From: a virus
IMG/VR virus record: IMGVR_UViG_3300030090_000565
Location: 594 to 33,906 of that record
Direction: 5' to 3' (one strand)
DNA: 33,313 bases
Shown piece after piece: positions 30,208-33,313 of this stretch. A program made the translations under genes and the position numbers. Position 1 is the stretch's first letter. Each line of letters opens with the position of its first letter. The notes beneath the pieces are model-generated. The model did not search any database. It saw only the letters and a list, made by a program, of their open reading frames with translations, and was not told the DNA's origin.

Positions 30208-32079
30208 ATGCAACAAATACCTTTCGATTTTTTTGCTCCTAAGAGTTCTTGGTCTACGCCAGATGTTTTTCCTCAGTTTTCTGAAACAGAAACAGTGGCA
30301 ATAGATTTAGAAACCTATGACCCTTACCTCACGACTTGTGGTCCAGGATGGGCTACAGGTCGGGGTCATGTGGTAGGTATAGGAGTAGCTACTGAATCAT
30401 GGAAAGGGTATTTCCCCATTAGACATGAGGCAGGAGGTAATTTAGACGAAGGTGTTGTTTTAAGGTGGTTAACCAATCTACTCAACTCTACTAAAAGAGA
30501 AGTTATATTTCATAACGCACTCTATGACGTAGGTTGGTTAAGGCGAGAAGGGATTATAGTCAAAGGTAAAATACTTGATACTATAGTCGCTGCTCCGTTA
30601 ATCAATGAAAATATGTTTTCTTACTCATTAGATAATCTAGGCAGTTTTTATTGTGATGAAAAGAAAGATGAATCTTTATTACAAGACGCATCATTAGCTT
30701 TTGGAGTTAATCCTAAATCAGAAATGTATAAGTTACACGCAAAGTATGTTGGACCTTATGGTGAACAAGATGCAGCGTTGACTTTAAAACTATGGAATAA
30801 ACTTAAAATAGAAATAGCTGAACAAAATCTAGAAAAGATATTAGAAACAGAATCTAAACTAATTCCTCTACTTATAGAAATGAGGTGGAGAGGTGTTAGA
30901 GTAGACGAAGAAAAAGCAGAAAAAATTAGTAAGCAGTTATCCACCGAAGAACAAAAAATACAAGTAGAGATAAAACGTAAGTATGGCAGTGATGTGAACT
31001 TATGGGCTAATGCTTCTCTACAAAATATTTTTGATAAAAATAAATTATGGTACCCACGCACAGAAAAAGGTATGGCTAGTTTTCAGAAAGATTGGTTAGA
31101 AGGACATGAACATGAACTTCCACAACTAATAGTAAGAGCTAGAAAACTCAATAAAGCTAGGACTACTTTTATCGATAAGATGATTATGGAACACGCTTTC
31201 AATGGCAGAATACACGCAGAGGCTCATCCTATGCGTAATGATAGAGGAGGGACAGTTAGTGGTAGGTTTAGTTATAGTAATCCAAATCTACAACAAGTTC
31301 CTGCTCGTGACCCAGAAATAGGTAATTTGATACGTTCATTATTTATTCCTGAAGAAGGTTGTCAATGGGGCGTGTTCGATTATTCTCAACAAGAGCCCAG
31401 ACTTACAGTGCATTACGCTAACCAAATGCAATTAACAGGAGCAAAGGACGCAGTACAACAATATACAGAGGATAATGCAGACTTTCACCAAATTGTTGCA
31501 GATATGGCTAATATACCACGTAAACAAGCAAAAACTATTAATTTAGGATTAAGTTATGGTATGGGTAAAACTAAACTAATTAAGGAGTTAGGATTAGATG
31601 ATACAGAAGCAGAAAAATTGTTTCAACAATATCACGCTAAAGTTCCTTTTATCCGAGCTCTACAAGACCAATGTGCAAGAGTAGCTATGGAACGTGGCTA
31701 CATCAGAACATTTGCAGGTAGACGTTGTCGTTTTGATTTGTGGGAAAGCAGATATGAACGCACTCTACCTCTGCCTTTAGATGAGGCAAAAGAAAAATAT
31801 GGCGAAGACTTGAAAAGGTCTTATACTTACAAAGCTCTAAATCGTTTAATACAAGGCTCAGCTGCTGATATGACTAAATTAGCAATGATAGGTCTATGGG
31901 AGGAAGGAATAGTTCCTCATCTACAAGTACACGATGAAGTTGATATTTCAATAGAGAACACAGAACAAGCTAACACAGTAACAAGAATAATGGAGAACTG
32001 TGTCGAACTTGCTGTTCCCCTATTAGTGGATATGGAATTAGGCGAATCGTGGGGCGAAACAAAGGAAATAAAAAGATGA
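30208..32079 (+). CDS. Family A DNA polymerase with 3'-5' exonuclease
   Basis: This 623-aa replicative polymerase has exonuclease residues D33/E35 (AIDLETYDP), D107 (NALYDVGWL) and D188 (YGEQDAALT). Polymerase motif A reads VFDYSQQEPR (D391), motif B RKQAKTINLGLSYGMG (K442, Y450) and motif C QVHDEVD (H575-D576-E577). No 5'-3' exonuclease domain is present, as usual for phage PolA. L446 is the equivalent of E. coli F762; Leu there is linked in marine virus surveys to slower, more accurate synthesis and often to temperate or less virulent lifestyles. It overlaps the downstream HTH gene through ATGA. Confidence 0.97.
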   Translation: MQQIPFDFFAPKSSWSTPDVFPQFSETETVAIDLETYDPYLTTCGPGWATGRGHVVGIGVATESWKGYFPIRHEAGGNLDEGVVLRWLTNLLNSTKREVIFHNALYDVGWLRREGIIVKGKILDTIVAAPLINENMFSYSLDNLGSFYCDEKKDESLLQDASLAFGVNPKSEMYKLHAKYVGPYGEQDAALTLKLWNKLKIEIAEQNLEKILETESKLIPLLIEMRWRGVRVDEEKAEKISKQLSTEEQKIQVEIKRKYGSDVNLWANASLQNIFDKNKLWYPRTEKGMASFQKDWLEGHEHELPQLIVRARKLNKARTTFIDKMIMEHAFNGRIHAEAHPMRNDRGGTVSGRFSYSNPNLQQVPARDPEIGNLIRSLFIPEEGCQWGVFDYSQQEPRLTVHYANQMQLTGAKDAVQQYTEDNADFHQIVADMANIPRKQAKTINLGLSYGMGKTKLIKELGLDDTEAEKLFQQYHAKVPFIRALQDQCARVAMERGYIRTFAGRRCRFDLWESRYERTLPLPLDEAKEKYGEDLKRSYTYKALNRLIQGSAADMTKLAMIGLWEEGIVPHLQVHDEVDISIENTEQANTVTRIMENCVELAVPLLVDMELGESWGETKEIKR

Positions 32080-32420
32080 AAGGTATCTCTCAATTAAAAG
32101 CAAAAGAAAACTCCATTAAATATAAAAGCATGTATGAAAAGTGGAGTAACTCTACCACCACGTTAGAAGAACTAGGTAAAGAATACGATATTACTAAACA
32201 AAGAGTATGGCAAATAATAACCAGATGTAAATTAGGTGATGGTGATTATTATCTTGGAACACAAGTTGCACGTAATAAATGGTCGGAACTTAATTCACTC
32301 TACTCGGATTTTGATGACATTTTACCTGCTTATAATGACTGGTTATCTAAACAAGGTATTAAAACTGCTAAAAATAACCAATCAGTAGTTCCACATAGCG
32401 GATGGGACTGGAAATTCTAA
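32076..32420 (+). CDS. Sigma-region-4-like helix-turn-helix protein
   Basis: This protein has 114 aa from ATG 32076 (AAGGAA upstream, ATGA overlap with the polymerase stop); a GTG at 32049 in frame lies inside the polymerase gene and is unlikely. Residues 28-50 read TTLEELGKEYDITKQRVWQI, the pattern of sigma-70 region 4 / bacterial HTH recognition helices (L..LG..Y.IT.QRVWQII). No other sigma regions are present, so it is a small DNA-binding regulator rather than a full sigma factor. It directly precedes a gap that carries one copy of each shared non-coding motif, which makes it a candidate for binding there. Confidence 0.75.
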   Translation: MKGISQLKAKENSIKYKSMYEKWSNSTTTLEELGKEYDITKQRVWQIITRCKLGDGDYYLGTQVARNKWSELNSLYSDFDDILPAYNDWLSKQGIKTAKNNQSVVPHSGWDWKF

Positions 32421-32601
32421 AAAACTAGGCTTTTTTAAAAAATCGGCTCTCCCAGATTACGCAGGAGACGTTTTTCAAAGGTAGTTAAGGCTATCGGGTT
32501 AGACGCTCTAGTCAGGGCTTAAAACGGCTTAAAATTAGTTAAACGCTGTTTTGCTCGTTTTACTGCTTTACTTTGGCGTTTTTCTCGCTTAACCTATTAA
32601 T
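32421..32601 (+). other. Non-coding gap with T6A6, ACGCAGGAGA and phased T-runs
   Basis: This gap of about 181 bases has no convincing frame. It holds T6A6 (32431-32442), ACGCAGGAGA (32459-32468, also at 9623-9632), two AACGGCTTAAAA-like stretches near 32510-32535, CTTTACTTTG (32566-32575) and T-runs starting at 32549, 32558, 32567, 32579 and 32589. That spacing of about 9-12 bases suggests bent DNA. TATTAA (32595-32600) sits directly before the next ATG. Confidence 0.5.
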
Positions 32602-33297
32602 ATGTGTAAAAAAGAGAAAGTTACATACCTACGATGCAGTTTACCGAAGTGTGACAAACCACTTATAGGTCAACAAAGGAAATACTGTAGTGAAACTTGC
32701 AGAACTAAAGCAATGTCAACACGAGCATCTGAACTTAATAAAGGTGTTTATAAAAACCTTGACGGATGGGCAGGTGGACCAAGAGGTCTTACTGTAGTTC
32801 CAAGTTCTATAAAACATGATGAAACACATGTTACAACGAATAATTACGCTGTAGATGATTATCGTGTCGACCCAGATATATTTGCTATAGCAGAAGCTAA
32901 CCATGAAAAATATGTATTAGATAGAAATGAATATGAAGCTAGGGTAGTTATTGACGGCTTAACAATTTTTCAAGAAGAATATAATAAACACCATGACGTA
33001 AGTTATCAAATGGAACAAGCTAAAAAACGTGAAGCTAAACTAACCGAAGACGAAAAGAAAGATAGAAGTATAAGAAACAAGATATATCACATAAAAAATA
33101 AAGAAAAGATACGTAGACGAGCAAGAGAAAGATACAAAGCTAATCCTGAAAAATACAGAAAAATACATCAAGATTATTATCACAAGAATAAAGATAAAAT
33201 TAAAAAAGCACACAAAAAATATTATAGAGAAAAGATTAAAAAACCAGAGTTATTTCAAGTAGAACAATGGCTAAAGAAAAGAATCTCTGGCTCTTAA
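32602..33297 (+). CDS. Zinc-finger protein with basic NKEKI-type repeats
   Basis: In this 231-aa protein the N-terminal cysteines C12, C17, C29 and C33 (RCSLPKCDKP, RKYCSETC) form a probable treble-clef-like zinc site. The middle is polar. The C-terminal 70 residues are highly basic, with repeats of the YHIKNKEKIRRR / YYHKNKDKIKKA type that often flank HNH homing endonucleases. No HNH catalytic motif is seen, so nuclease activity is not claimed. No ribosome site precedes the ATG and the -10-like TATTAA abuts it, so a leaderless start or a different start is possible. Confidence 0.65.
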   Translation: MCKKEKVTYLRCSLPKCDKPLIGQQRKYCSETCRTKAMSTRASELNKGVYKNLDGWAGGPRGLTVVPSSIKHDETHVTTNNYAVDDYRVDPDIFAIAEANHEKYVLDRNEYEARVVIDGLTIFQEEYNKHHDVSYQMEQAKKREAKLTEDEKKDRSIRNKIYHIKNKEKIRRRARERYKANPEKYRKIHQDYYHKNKDKIKKAHKKYYREKIKKPELFQVEQWLKKRISGS

Positions 33298-33313
33298 TAA
33301 GAGAAAATCTAAA

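Noticed and set aside
32421-32601. tRNA, small RNA gene or CRISPR repeats
   Set aside because: There is no cloverleaf and no regularly spaced identical repeats; the T-run spacing is too short for CRISPR.
32602-33297. HNH homing endonuclease
   Set aside because: The zinc cysteines and basic NKEKI-like tail are suggestive, but no HNH catalytic histidine motif is seen.

Overview
The window is strongly AT-rich and densely packed. Short ATGA or one-base overlaps join most genes, and nearly everything is on the + strand. Virion-type genes, a GH24 endolysin, a family A DNA polymerase, an archaeo-eukaryotic-type primase, SNF2 and UvrD-like helicases and a thymidylate-synthase-superfamily enzyme together point to a tailed dsDNA bacteriophage (Caudoviricetes). 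The base composition and protein style resemble marine phages of streamlined Alphaproteobacteria such as SAR11; that host is an inference. Terminase, portal and major capsid genes are not seen, so this is part of a larger genome.

Layout. (1) 1-3352: end of a 2OG-Fe(II) oxygenase gene, three small proteins (two with a membrane segment), a 633-aa virion/tail protein and a small structural protein. (2) 3364-4828: lysis and nuclease cassette, with a GH24 endolysin, a lysine-rich peptide, an SNase-fold nuclease, a membrane/coiled-coil holin candidate and a small hypothetical. (3) 4837-9551: the outstanding region, five overlapping genes forming a curli-type export and signalling locus. They are CsgF, the CsgG outer-membrane pore lipoprotein, a secreted curlin-like repeat protein, a secreted FecR-domain protein and a membrane CHASE2 class III adenylate cyclase. 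(4) 9636-19257: a tiny basic protein and six virion or virion-associated proteins, including a 1214-aa candidate ejection protein and a poly-proline protein. (5) 19250-20701 on the - strand: a lone SNF2-type helicase, tail-to-tail with the virion genes. (6) 20702-21017: a divergent AT-rich control region with nested inverted repeats, a possible origin. (7) 21018-32420: replication and nucleotide/DNA modification genes, comprising two unidentified early-type proteins, an SSB-like protein, primase, AlkB-like dioxygenase, UvrD-like helicase, methyltransferase, an HMUDK/aGPT-Pplase-type thymine hypermodification protein, a TS-superfamily dUMP methylase/hydroxymethylase, DNA polymerase and an HTH protein. 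(8) 32421-33313: a non-coding gap and a zinc-finger protein with a basic repeat tail.

How it may work together. The replication block would copy the genome and, from the gene pair at 27351-29590, possibly build thymine-derived modified bases. The curli-type locus would place a CsgG/CsgF pore in the host outer membrane and export a repeat protein, while the FecR/CHASE2-cyclase pair could sense something in the periplasm and make cAMP. This would alter the infected cell's surface or state, or serve lysis or exclusion; the sequence does not say which. Two short sequences, CTTTACTTTG and T6A6, recur in three non-coding gaps and may be phage control signals.
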